A DNA stretch of 64,000 nt, from the NCBI RefSeq assembly GCF_900091505.1, contig NZ_LT607409.1:6386001-6450000 (forward strand), given 5' to 3'. The notes under the pieces are model-generated. The model made no database searches. It worked only from the letters and a program-made list of their open reading frames with translations, and was not told the origin of the DNA. The first letter of the stretch is position 1; each line of letters opens with the position of its first letter. The DNA comes from Micromonospora chokoriensis. Lineage in GTDB: Bacteria; Actinomycetota; Actinomycetes; Mycobacteriales; Micromonosporaceae. Below are positions 35,523 through 43,860 of this stretch, in pieces. Position numbers and translations under genes: made by a program.

Positions 35523-35735
35523 TCAGGCGGCTTCGCGCAGGTCGGCCAGGCTCAACGGGGTACGCCGACGCAGCAGTTCCTCCAGCTCCGGCACCGAAGC
35601 GACCTCGCCGAGCACGTTGCGTCCGCCGCCGAACCGTTCCGGGTAACGGCGGGTCAGTCGGTAGCGGTAGCGGCCCCGGATCAGCTCGACGCTCACCCGC
35701 CACCGCCCGCAGCAGTCACAAACCCACTCGGACAC
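35523..35735 (-). CDS. Small conserved-looking protein with N-terminal Cys cluster
   Basis: A 70-residue protein beginning SEWVCDCCGRWRVSVELI, with C6, C8 and C9, then a basic stretch RGRYRYRLTRRYPER and a Leu/Glu-rich helix ending LADLREAA. No family recognised. Its reality is backed by a promoter: on the minus strand TTGAAT and TACTTT are 16 bases apart, and TACTTT ends 6 bases before GTG 35735. Confidence 0.6.
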   Translation of the reverse strand: MSEWVCDCCGRWRVSVELIRGRYRYRLTRRYPERFGGGRNVLGEVASVPELEELLRRRTPLSLADLREAA

Positions 35736-35741
35736 CTCGCG

Positions 35742-35769
35742 AAAGTAGCTCTGACCTGCGGTTATTCAA
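35742..35769 (-). promoter_or_regulatory. Leaderless promoter of the 70-residue gene
   Basis: -35 TTGAAT (35769-35764) and -10 TACTTT (35747-35742), spacer 16, with the predicted start at GTG 35735. Confidence 0.55.
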
Positions 35770-35871
35770 TTCGGTCGGTCAGGACGAGGAGGCGCAGCGG
35801 CGGACACGCCGCCCCGCGACCGACGGTGATCTGCCTCACGGCTGTCGGTACCGTCTGATTGACTGGTCGCC

Positions 35872-36987
35872 GTGGACCTGCCGATCAACCCTCCGGTCGA
35901 GCCGATGCTGGCCAAGAGCGTCGCCAAGCTGCCCGCCACGCCCGGGGTGACCTACGAGCCCAAGTGGGACGGTTTCCGGTGCATCGTGTTCCGCGACGGC
36001 GACGAGGTGGAGCTGGCCAGCCGCGGCGGCAAGTCGATGACCCGTTACTTCCCCGAGGTGGTCGAGCAGGCCCGACGGCAGCTGCCCGAGCGGTGCGCCG
36101 TCGACGGTGAGCTGATCGTGATCCGGCGCGACGGGCCGAGTGGCCAGCCCCGGCTGGATTTCGAGCTGCTGGCCCAGCGCGTGCACCCGGCAGCGTCCCG
36201 GGTCAAGATGCTGGCCGAGACCACTCCGGCCGACTTCGTGGCGTTCGACCTGTTGGCGATCGGTGACGAGGCGCTGCTCGACCAGCCCTACCCGCGCCGT
36301 CGGGAGCGGCTGGTCGAGGCGCTGGCCGGGGTGCGACCGCCGGTGCACGTCACCCAGGTCACCACCGATCCGGAGACCGCGCGTCGGTGGTTCGACGTCT
36401 TCGAGGGCGCCGGGCTGGACGGGTTGATCGTCAAGCCGGCCGACCTGCCGTACGAGCCGGGCAAACGGCTCATGTTCAAGGTCAAGCACTCCCGCACCGC
36501 CGACGCCGTGGTGGCCGGTTTCCGCTGGCACAAGTCCGGCCCGGTGGTGGGCTCGCTGCTGCTCGGCCTCTACGACGACTCCGGGGTCCTGCACCACGTG
36601 GGGGTCAGCGCGTCGTTCAGCATGGCCCGGCGGGCCGAGCTGCTCGACGAGTTGGCGCCCTACCGGGACATCGGCGGCGAGCACCCGTGGGTGCACGGCG
36701 ACCACGAACGCGGCCAACGCATCCCGGGTGGCGTGAGCCGGTGGACCGGCACGAAGAACCTGGAGTGGGAGCCGGTGCGTCCGGAGTTGGTGGTCGAGGT
36801 GGGCTACGACGCGATGGAGGGTGAGCGGTTCCGGCACACCGCCCAGTTCGTCCGCTGGCGCCCGGACCGCGATCCCCGGTCCTGCCGCTACGACCAGCTC
36901 GACCGCCCGATCCGCTTCGATGTGGACCAGGTGCTGCGCGGCGACCCGACGGCCACCGTGGACCGGGCCGCCACCGGCTCGGCGTAG
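35872..36987 (+). CDS. ligC: ATP-dependent DNA ligase, LigC type
   Basis: A 371-residue ATP-dependent ligase. Motif I is TYEPKWDGFRCIVFRDG (adenylated K31), motif III DFVAFDLLAIGDE, motif IV DGLIVKPADLPYEPG and motif V RLMFKVKHSRTADAVVAG; the C-terminal OB fold follows. No polymerase or phosphoesterase domain is fused, so this is a LigC rather than LigD protein. A stand-alone LigD-type polymerase domain is encoded at 53771-54802. GTG 35872; TACCGT at 35849-35854 could be the -10 with a short leader. Likely backup end joining or base-excision repair. Confidence 0.9.
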   Translation: MDLPINPPVEPMLAKSVAKLPATPGVTYEPKWDGFRCIVFRDGDEVELASRGGKSMTRYFPEVVEQARRQLPERCAVDGELIVIRRDGPSGQPRLDFELLAQRVHPAASRVKMLAETTPADFVAFDLLAIGDEALLDQPYPRRRERLVEALAGVRPPVHVTQVTTDPETARRWFDVFEGAGLDGLIVKPADLPYEPGKRLMFKVKHSRTADAVVAGFRWHKSGPVVGSLLLGLYDDSGVLHHVGVSASFSMARRAELLDELAPYRDIGGEHPWVHGDHERGQRIPGGVSRWTGTKNLEWEPVRPELVVEVGYDAMEGERFRHTAQFVRWRPDRDPRSCRYDQLDRPIRFDVDQVLRGDPTATVDRAATGSA

Positions 36988-37018
36988 CCTGGCCGTCGAC
37001 CCGACCTCGGAGGATCAC

Positions 37019-38617
37019 GTGACCCGCACCGCCGACCGCTCTCGGATGGCGTCCCGTCGCCGGGCCCGGCGCACCCTTGCCGCCTTCGTCGTCGCCGCGC
37101 TCCTCACCGCCGGCTGCACCCTGCCGGCGTTCGCGCCGCGCACCGAGGCGCAGGGCGAGGCCGCGCCGACCGGCAGCGCGCCGACCTGGCGGCCCTGCCC
37201 GGAGGTGCCCGACGAGCTGGTCGGGCGTGGCGCTCCGGACATGCGCTACGAGTGCGCCCGGATCGCGGTGCCGCGCGACTGGGGCACCGGCGCCGGGGCG
37301 ACGGCCGGCCCGGGCGCCGGGCAGACCTTCGAGATCGCCCTGCTGCGCGCCCGGTCCACCAAACAGCGCGACCGGATCGGCTCGTTGGTGGTCAACCCGG
37401 GCGGCCCGGGCGGGTCCGGCGTCGACACCGCCGTCTACCTGTCCTTCGGCACCCAGTTCGGCGGGCTGCCCACCTCGATCACCGACCGCTTCGACATCGT
37501 CGGCTTCGACCCGCGCGGGGTGTCCCGGTCCAGCCCGGTGAAGTGCATCTCCGACGCCGACCTGGACGCCAGCTTCGGCTTCGACCCGGACCCGACGAGT
37601 CAGCGGGCGTTCGAGGACTTCGTCGGTCTGAGCCAGCGGATCGGGCGCGGCTGCGGCGACCGGTACGGCGACCAGTTGCCCCTGTACGGCACCGAGCAGG
37701 CCGCCCGCGACATGGACGCGGTGCGCGCCGCCGTGGGCGACGACAAGCTCACCTACCTCGGCTACTCCTACGGCACCCTGCTCGGCGCCACGTACGCCCA
37801 GCTCTACCCGCAGCGGGTGCGGGCGCTGGTGCTCGACGGCGCGGTCGACCCGCAGCAGCGGCTGGTGGAGGGTTCGGAGAGCCAGGCCCGCGGCTTCGAA
37901 CGGGCCTTCACGAACTTCACCCGCTGGTGCGCGGCGAACGCCGGCCGCTGCCCGATCGCCCCGGACGCCCGCGCCGCTGTCACCTCGGCCATCGACAAGG
38001 CCAAGGTCTCCCCGGTACGCGGCGACGACGGGCGGGAGGCCACCGCCGGCTGGGTGTTCTACGCCGTCATCTCCTCGCTCTACACCGAGTCCGGTTGGCA
38101 GGAGCTGGCCCAGGCGATCGACAAGCTCGCCGAGGGCGACCCGAAGGACGTGTTCCGGCTCGCCGACTCGTACGCCGGCCGGGAGGACGACGGGCACTAC
38201 TCCAACCTGTTCGACGCCAACCTGGCGATCAACTGCGCGGACGAGACCGAGAAGCCGAGCCGGGAGCAGATCCGGCAGTTGCAGTCGGAGTGGCGTGGCA
38301 AATATCCGCTGTTCGGGCCGGCTCTGGCGGTGGGCATGCTGAGCTGCGTCGAGTGGCCGGGCGGGCGTGACCCGTACCCGACCGGCAAGGCGAACGGCGC
38401 ACCCCCGATCGTGGTGGTCGGCACCACCGGCGATCCGGCGACGCCCTACGAGCAGACCCCACGGCTCGCCTCCATGCTGGGCGTCGGCCGGGTGCTCACC
38501 TGGGAGGGCGAGGGGCACACCGCCTACCCGCAGACGTCCTGCATCACCGACGCGGTCGACGCGTACCTGCTCGACCTGACCGTCCCCCGGGAGGGCCTGC
38601 GTTGCCCGGCGAAGTGA
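37019..38617 (+). CDS. Secreted alpha/beta-hydrolase, tripeptidyl-aminopeptidase-like lipoprotein
   Basis: A 532-residue hydrolase. The signal peptide ends LLTAGC (C33), so it is probably lipid-anchored. VVNPGGPGGSGVD is the oxyanion loop, LTYLGYSYGTLLGATYA has the nucleophile near S250, VVVGTTGDPATPYEQT the acid Asp, and WEGEGHTAYP the His; the C-terminal TAP-like domain with Cys pairs is typical of Streptomyces SlpD/SlpE and Tap peptidases. GGAGGA precedes GTG 37019. Likely releases short peptides from the N-terminus of extracellular substrates. Confidence 0.88.
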   Translation: MTRTADRSRMASRRRARRTLAAFVVAALLTAGCTLPAFAPRTEAQGEAAPTGSAPTWRPCPEVPDELVGRGAPDMRYECARIAVPRDWGTGAGATAGPGAGQTFEIALLRARSTKQRDRIGSLVVNPGGPGGSGVDTAVYLSFGTQFGGLPTSITDRFDIVGFDPRGVSRSSPVKCISDADLDASFGFDPDPTSQRAFEDFVGLSQRIGRGCGDRYGDQLPLYGTEQAARDMDAVRAAVGDDKLTYLGYSYGTLLGATYAQLYPQRVRALVLDGAVDPQQRLVEGSESQARGFERAFTNFTRWCAANAGRCPIAPDARAAVTSAIDKAKVSPVRGDDGREATAGWVFYAVISSLYTESGWQELAQAIDKLAEGDPKDVFRLADSYAGREDDGHYSNLFDANLAINCADETEKPSREQIRQLQSEWRGKYPLFGPALAVGMLSCVEWPGGRDPYPTGKANGAPPIVVVGTTGDPATPYEQTPRLASMLGVGRVLTWEGEGHTAYPQTSCITDAVDAYLLDLTVPREGLRCPAK

Positions 38618-38639
38618 CCGGTGTGCCACGCTCACGGGC

Positions 38640-39092
38640 ATGACCGACGTGATCTTCCGGGAGGCGGTCCGGGCGGACCTGCCCGGCATCATCGCCCTGC
38701 TCGCCGACGACGTGCTGGGTAAGGCCCGCGATTTCACCACTGTCGACGAGGCCTACGAGAAGGCGTTCGCGGACATCAGCGCGGACCCGCGCAACCACCT
38801 CGTCGTGGCCGAGCAGAACGGTGAACTGGTCGGCTGCCTACAGATCACCTACATCCCCGGCCTCGGCCGGCACGGCAGCGAGCGGTCGCTGATCGAGTCG
38901 GTCCGGATCCGCTCCGACCGTCGCGGTCAGGGGCTGGGCCGCGACCTGGTGACCTGGGCGATCGACCAGGCCCGCGAGCGCGGCTGTGCCCTGGTGCAGC
39001 TCACCACGGACAAGACCCGCGAGGATGCGCACCGCTTCTACCTGGGTCTCGGCTTCGTGGCCAGTCACGAGGGCATGAAACTGGCCCTCTGA
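38640..39092 (+). CDS. GNAT acetyltransferase
   Basis: A 150-residue single-domain GNAT: FREAVRADLPGIIALLADD, VAEQNGELVGCLQITYIPGL, VRIRSDRRGQGLGRDLVTW (acetyl-CoA loop) and EDAHRFYLGLGFVASHEGM. The pattern is that of small amino-acid or amine acetyltransferases; substrate unknown. It begins 22 bases after the hydrolase stop and may be read with it. No ribosome-binding site; CACGCT seven bases before ATG 38640 is a weak -10. Confidence 0.82.
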   Translation: MTDVIFREAVRADLPGIIALLADDVLGKARDFTTVDEAYEKAFADISADPRNHLVVAEQNGELVGCLQITYIPGLGRHGSERSLIESVRIRSDRRGQGLGRDLVTWAIDQARERGCALVQLTTDKTREDAHRFYLGLGFVASHEGMKLAL

Positions 39093-39237
39093 CCGGAGCC
39101 GGGATCAGTGTCGCTGTTCTCCTGGTCGTCGGCGCCTCCCACCACACAGCTCGGAGGCGACCGGCCCGGCAGCGACCGGCTCTGACCGCGCGGGTCGGCA
39201 CTAACGCCGGCCCCGGGCAGCACCCCCTACCCGGACA

Positions 39238-39300
39238 CTGTGGACCTGATGTCGTAAACGATTCACCGCCCCCGATTCGTTTACGACATCAGGTCCACAG
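39238..39300. terminator. Very long intergenic palindrome, 24-bp perfect stem
   Basis: Bases 39238-39261 and 39277-39300 are perfect inverted repeats (arm core GGACCTGATGTCGTAAACGA), loop 15 bases. It lies in the 325-base gap between convergent GNAT and ABC-transporter genes and is AT-rich relative to both. It may terminate both genes. The rest of 39093-39417 holds a 34-base tandem repeat and nothing else I can name. Confidence 0.7.
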
Positions 39301-39326
39301 CGAGCGCGGATACCATCCGCCCGCGC

Positions 39327-39399
39327 CCGCCACCGCGCCGGCCGGACCGAACAGCCGCCACCGCCACCGCGCCGGCCGGACCGAACAGCCGCCACCGCC
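39327..39399. repeat. Tandem repeat, 34-base unit, 2.1 copies
   Basis: 39327-39360 and 39361-39394 are identical, and 39395-39399 begin a third copy. The unit is GC-rich (CCACCGCGCCGGCCGGACCG). Non-coding; between a palindrome and the 3' end of the ABC operon. Confidence 0.85.
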
Positions 39400-39417
39400 G
39401 TCAGCCGGTGCCGTCGG

Positions 39418-40158
39418 TCAGCCTTCGACCAGGCGACCGTCGCGCAGGACGAGCACCCGGTCGGCGAGGTCGATCAGGGCCGGGTCGTGCGTGGCGACCA
39501 GCGCCGTCATGCCGCGGGCGTGCACCACCGCGCGCAGCAGGTCCATGATGGACCGACCGGTCTCCGAGTCGAGCTGACCGGTGGGCTCGTCGGCGATGAG
39601 CAGGTCCGGCTCGTTGGCCAACGCGCGGGCCACCGCGACCCGCTGCTGCTGCCCGCCGGACAGCTCGTACGGGCGTTGCGCCATGTGACCGCCCAGGCCG
39701 ACCAGCTCCAGCAGCACCGCGACGCGTTCCTCCCGCTCGGCGGCCGGCACCTGCGCGAGTCGCAGCGGCACGCCCACGTTCTCGGCGGCGGAGAGGATCG
39801 GCACCAGCCCGAAGGTCTGGAACACGAACCCGACCGTGCCACGGCGCAGCCGCAACAGCTCCGCCTCACCGGCCGAGGTGACGTCGTGCCCGGCCACCAC
39901 CACCTGACCGGTGTCCGGCCGGTCCAGCCCGCCGACCATGTTCAGCAGGGTGGTCTTGCCGGCGCCGGACCGGCCCCGGACGGCGACCAGCTCGCCCTGG
40001 TGGGCCGTGAACGAGACGTCCCGCACGGCGTGCACGGCGCGTTCGCCCCGGCCGAAGGTCCGGCTCACCCCACTGACCCGGACCACCTCGCCGGGCTGCG
40101 CCGCGGGCACGCCGCCGACACCGCCCGCGCCGGTCATCACCACGTCCCGACGGCTCAT
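39418..40158 (-). CDS. ABC transporter ATPase, LolD/MacB type
   Basis: A 246-residue ATPase: VRGRSGAGKTTLLNMVGGLD (Walker A), LSGGQQQRVAVARALANEPD (signature) and LLIADEPTGQLDSETG (Walker B). The type that works with FtsX-like permeases. It is the last gene of a four-gene operon; ATG 40158 overlaps the stop of the other ATPase by four bases. Two different ATPases with two permeases suggest a heteromeric complex or two parallel exporters. Cargo unknown. Confidence 0.92.
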   Translation of the reverse strand: MSRRDVVMTGAGGVGGVPAAQPGEVVRVSGVSRTFGRGERAVHAVRDVSFTAHQGELVAVRGRSGAGKTTLLNMVGGLDRPDTGQVVVAGHDVTSAGEAELLRLRRGTVGFVFQTFGLVPILSAAENVGVPLRLAQVPAAEREERVAVLLELVGLGGHMAQRPYELSGGQQQRVAVARALANEPDLLIADEPTGQLDSETGRSIMDLLRAVVHARGMTALVATHDPALIDLADRVLVLRDGRLVEG

Positions 40159-41150
40159 GCCCGTGCCCCCCGCTCGTCCGAAGCCCGGTCACCGGGCCGT
40201 ACCTGCACATGGTCCGGCTCCAGGTCGAGCCGAACCCGTTCCTTCAGCGACAGCGCGTCGACGAACGCCGCCGGTAGCTGCATCCGGCCGTTGCGGTCCA
40301 GCACCGCGTACTCCTCGCTGACCAGCTCGGTGTTGCCGTCCGCGCCGATCCGGGCGGTCCGGCGTACCTCGGAGGCGGTCCGGCCGTCGCGGATCGCGAC
40401 GGTCCGGCGGACCTGCGTGGCCACGGCGTGGTCGTGGGTGACGACCACGATGGTCACGCCCAGCTCGGCGTTGATGGTGCGCAGCGCCCCGAAGACGTCC
40501 GCGCCGGTCGCCTCGTCCAACTCGCCGGTCGGCTCGTCGGCGAAGAGCACCTCCGGGTCGTTGGCGACTGCGACCGCGACCGCGACCCGCTGCTGTTCGC
40601 CGCCGCTGAGCTGCCCCGGCCGCCGGTCGGCGCAGTAGCCCACGCCGACCATGTCGAGCAGTTCGGCAGCCCGCTGCCGGCGGGCCTTACGGCCCAGCTT
40701 GCCGGCCAGCTCCATCGGCAGCTCGACGTTCTCCCGTGCGTTGAGGTACGGCAGCAGGTTGCGACCGGTCTGCTGCCAGACGAACCCGACCAGCTCCCGC
40801 CGGTAGCTCAGCCGCCGCTTGGTGGACAGCGAGAGCAGGTCGTAGTCGGCCACCCGGGCGATGCCGGCGGTCGGCGTGTCCAGACCGGAGAGGATGTTCA
40901 GCAGTGTCGACTTGCCCGAGCCGGACGCACCGACGATCGCCACCAGCTCGCCCCGGTCGATGACCAGGTCGAGCCCCTGTAGGGCGACCACCTCCACCCC
41001 CTCGGTCTTGAAGATACGCACCAGGCCGTCGCAGACGATGTGGCCACGCAGTCGGTCCTGCCCGCCGGCCCGCTCGGCGGCGCGAAGCGCGGCCCGCTGT
41101 TGCAGGGCGGCCAGGTCCGGCACCAGTGGAGTCTGGGCGGTAGCTGTCAT
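40155..41150 (-). CDS. ABC transporter ATPase with extra C-terminal AbrB-like tail
   Basis: A 331-residue ATPase, about 90 longer than its partner. Walker A IVGASGSGKSTLLNILSGLD, signature QLSGGEQQRVAVAVAVANDP, Walker B EVLFADEPTGELDEATG. After residue 280 comes VLDRNGRMQLPAAFVDALSL and VRLDLEPDHVQVRPG, which looks like a SpoVT/AbrB swapped-hairpin element. That extension could dimerise the ATPase or sense its state; inference. Starts 1 base from the upstream permease stop and overlaps the next ATPase gene. Confidence 0.88.
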   Translation of the reverse strand: MTATAQTPLVPDLAALQQRAALRAAERAGGQDRLRGHIVCDGLVRIFKTEGVEVVALQGLDLVIDRGELVAIVGASGSGKSTLLNILSGLDTPTAGIARVADYDLLSLSTKRRLSYRRELVGFVWQQTGRNLLPYLNARENVELPMELAGKLGRKARRQRAAELLDMVGVGYCADRRPGQLSGGEQQRVAVAVAVANDPEVLFADEPTGELDEATGADVFGALRTINAELGVTIVVVTHDHAVATQVRRTVAIRDGRTASEVRRTARIGADGNTELVSEEYAVLDRNGRMQLPAAFVDALSLKERVRLDLEPDHVQVRPGDRASDERGARA

Positions 41151-41151
41151 C

Positions 41152-43860
41152 TCAGCTCTCCTCTCCGAGCCGAAGCACCTCTCCGAGGCGCAACCGGCGG
41201 TTGTTCAAGGCCTCGACGGCGACCGCGAAGCCGAGGGCGACCGCCCCGAGCGCGAGCACCGCGGCGACCAGGCTGGGCTCGAAGGCCACCTGGACGGGCA
41301 CACCACTGGTGAACGCGGACAGGCCGAGCACCGGGTTGAGCAACAGGGGCAGCACCGCGCCGACCAGCGCACCGGTCAGCACCGACACCGCGACCAGCGG
41401 GGTCAACTCGACCAGCAGCAGCCCTCGCCACTGTCGGCGGGACAGGCCGAGGGTCCGCAGCCGGGACAGCACCTGGCCCCGGGCGCGCGCCCCGGCGAGC
41501 ACCGTGAACGCGATGGCGAGCAGCCCGAGCACGCTGCCGCCGACGGCGCCGGCCAGGAACCCGAACGCCAACACGCCGTTCGCCCCGCCGTCACCGAGAT
41601 CCCGGCGGACGTCCTCCCGGGTGTCGACGGTGACCCCGATCAGCCGTTCCCGACCACTGAAGGCACCGTTGCGCTGGTAGCGCTCCTGCCCCTGGTCGCC
41701 GGCCCGGCGCAGCGCCTCCGCGTCCAGCGAGTCGCCGGCGATCAGCAGGCTGGACGGCGCGGGTGTGGTGATCCGCTCCGGGAGTGCCTGCCAGGGCAGG
41801 ATCACGAAGCGATCGGCGTTCTCCGACACCAGCGGGAAATCGTCCTCGGTGTCGGCCACCCGGAACTCGTACCGTTGCCCCTGCACCGAGATGAAGGCGG
41901 AATCGCGCAGCCCGGCCTTGGCCAGGTCGGCGGCGACCGCCGGTGAGACGATCGCGGGCAGCGGCCCCGGGCCGGGCCGCGCGGTGCGCACCGCGTCCGG
42001 CACCGGCAGGTCCACCTGGGATTCGCGGGCCACAGTGTCCAGTCCCGAACCGTCGACCAGCAACACGTCCGTCTGGGCGAGCCGCGCGTCGGTGCCGACC
42101 TCGTCGGACGCCAGCCGCTCGTCCTCCTGGTAGACGACCCGGGTGACAGCCCGGACCCCGGGCAGGCGACCCAGCTCGTCGATCGTGTCCGGGGCGAAGC
42201 GTTCGCCGCGGATCACCGCGTCGGCCGGCACGATCCGCTCGGCGGCCCGGTCCCGGCTCGCGTCGACCCCGGCGGCGACGACACCGCAGAACGCGGCGGT
42301 GCCGATCGCCAGCACCACGACGACCAGCGGCGCGGCGACCGCGGCGCGACCGGCCCGCGCCGTGCCGAGGAAGGCGACGCTGCCCCTGGTCCGCGCGGCA
42401 AGCCGGCTGACCAGCAACAACGGCCAGGGGTACGCCCGCAGCGCGAGCACCGCGGCGGCGATCGCGAGCAGCACCGGCACCGACACCAGCAGCGGGTCCA
42501 CCTCACCCGGGGTGAGGCCACGTCGGCGCAGCAGCACCGCGCCGAGCCCGGCCAATAGCAGCAGGGAAACCTCGACGGTGAGCCGGCGGGCCGACGGGCG
42601 TACCCGGATCAGGTCCCGTCGGGACGCCCCACCGGCCGGTACGGCCAACGTCGCCAGCGGCAGCGCGAGGGTGACGAGCACTGTCGCCCCGATGACGTAC
42701 GGCGCGGTCGGGTCCGGGGCACCGGGGAACAGGGTGCCCAGCCACCAGCCGAGCGCGGCCGCGATGGGCACCACCAGCACCGATTCGGCGAGGCTGCGGC
42801 GGGCTCCGGCGGTGGCCGCGCCACCACGGGCACGCAGCAGCACGAACTCGGCGCGACGCCGGCGGATGGCGAGGCTGGCGGCGAGCACGATGAGTCCCGC
42901 CAGGGTGGCCAGTACGCCGGCCGCGATCACCGCGAGCAGGGTCCGGGCGGCGTTGATCTGGGCGGCGAACGAACGCAACGGAACGTCGATGCCCTGGGTC
43001 AACGTGAGGTCCGCCGGCTTCTCGCGCTGCATCTGCTGCAAGCCGTCGATCATCTGGTCCAGGTTCTGTGCGTCGATCTCGTCGACGCCCGGGCGGTACC
43101 GCCAGTTCGACTGGACCGGCCAGCCCTCGGCGGCACGTTTGTTGAGAGTCGACTGCGCGACCACGCCGACGATGGTGAACGGCTGGCCGTCTCCGACCGG
43201 TTCGATGATCTGGAGCAGCTGCGGCAGACCGTCCCAGATGCCGTTCGCACGATCGACCGGGCGGAACAGCCCGGACACCACCAGCGGGACGCCGCCGAGG
43301 AATCGGCCCTTGTCGTCGGTGTTGCCGATGCGCAGTTGGCTGCCGGACCGCAGGTTGAGTTTGCGGGCCACGTCGACGTCGAGCGCCACCTCGATCGGCC
43401 GGTCCGGCACGTACGTCTCGCTGGGCCACGCCCCGTCGACGAGTGTGCTGGCGTTCTGGATGTCGGGCAGGGTCCGTAGGCCCAGGTCGACCAGCAGGTT
43501 GCGAGCGGTGAGGTCCGGTCCGACCACCCGGGCCGGGGCGATGTCCGCGCTGTACCACTGCTCGGACACCGTCGAACGCACCTGCGGCGGCATCGCCGCG
43601 GCCAGGGCGTCGAATCGTTCCCGGGCCTTGCCCATGACCGTCGCCGTGGGGGGCGCGTCGACCACCCCCGTGCTGTACGACAGGTCGCGACGGGCAGCGG
43701 GTTCGCTGACCAGCTGCGCCCGCAGCCCGTGTTCGGCGAGACGGTTGACCAGTCGGGGCACCCCGCTGATCAGCAGTGTGACCACCAGGGTCAGCACCGC
43801 CAGGAGCAGGAACTGCCCGCCGTACGTCCGGACCCGCCGGACGGCCGCGCCGACGCTCAT
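41152..43860 (-). CDS. FtsX-type ABC transporter permease
   Basis: A 902-residue membrane protein: N-terminal helix RTYGGQFLLLAVLTLVVTLL, a long extracytoplasmic domain (about 45-420), a central group of helices beginning TLLAVIAAGVLATLAGLIVL, a second extracytoplasmic domain, and a terminal FtsX block (FLAGAVGGSVLGLLAIAFTV, VELTPLVAVSVLTGALVGAV). MacB/FtsX proteins of this kind transmit ATPase motion to the cell surface or export lipids and peptides. ATG 43860 overlaps the preceding permease stop (ATGA). Confidence 0.88.
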   Translation of the reverse strand: MSVGAAVRRVRTYGGQFLLLAVLTLVVTLLISGVPRLVNRLAEHGLRAQLVSEPAARRDLSYSTGVVDAPPTATVMGKARERFDALAAAMPPQVRSTVSEQWYSADIAPARVVGPDLTARNLLVDLGLRTLPDIQNASTLVDGAWPSETYVPDRPIEVALDVDVARKLNLRSGSQLRIGNTDDKGRFLGGVPLVVSGLFRPVDRANGIWDGLPQLLQIIEPVGDGQPFTIVGVVAQSTLNKRAAEGWPVQSNWRYRPGVDEIDAQNLDQMIDGLQQMQREKPADLTLTQGIDVPLRSFAAQINAARTLLAVIAAGVLATLAGLIVLAASLAIRRRRAEFVLLRARGGAATAGARRSLAESVLVVPIAAALGWWLGTLFPGAPDPTAPYVIGATVLVTLALPLATLAVPAGGASRRDLIRVRPSARRLTVEVSLLLLAGLGAVLLRRRGLTPGEVDPLLVSVPVLLAIAAAVLALRAYPWPLLLVSRLAARTRGSVAFLGTARAGRAAVAAPLVVVVLAIGTAAFCGVVAAGVDASRDRAAERIVPADAVIRGERFAPDTIDELGRLPGVRAVTRVVYQEDERLASDEVGTDARLAQTDVLLVDGSGLDTVARESQVDLPVPDAVRTARPGPGPLPAIVSPAVAADLAKAGLRDSAFISVQGQRYEFRVADTEDDFPLVSENADRFVILPWQALPERITTPAPSSLLIAGDSLDAEALRRAGDQGQERYQRNGAFSGRERLIGVTVDTREDVRRDLGDGGANGVLAFGFLAGAVGGSVLGLLAIAFTVLAGARARGQVLSRLRTLGLSRRQWRGLLLVELTPLVAVSVLTGALVGAVLPLLLNPVLGLSAFTSGVPVQVAFEPSLVAAVLALGAVALGFAVAVEALNNRRLRLGEVLRLGEES

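Noticed and set aside
36617..38740. 707-codon minus-strand frame opposite the ligase and peptidase-like genes
   Set aside because: No motif, biased composition, both real genes have motifs and ribosome-binding sites or promoters.
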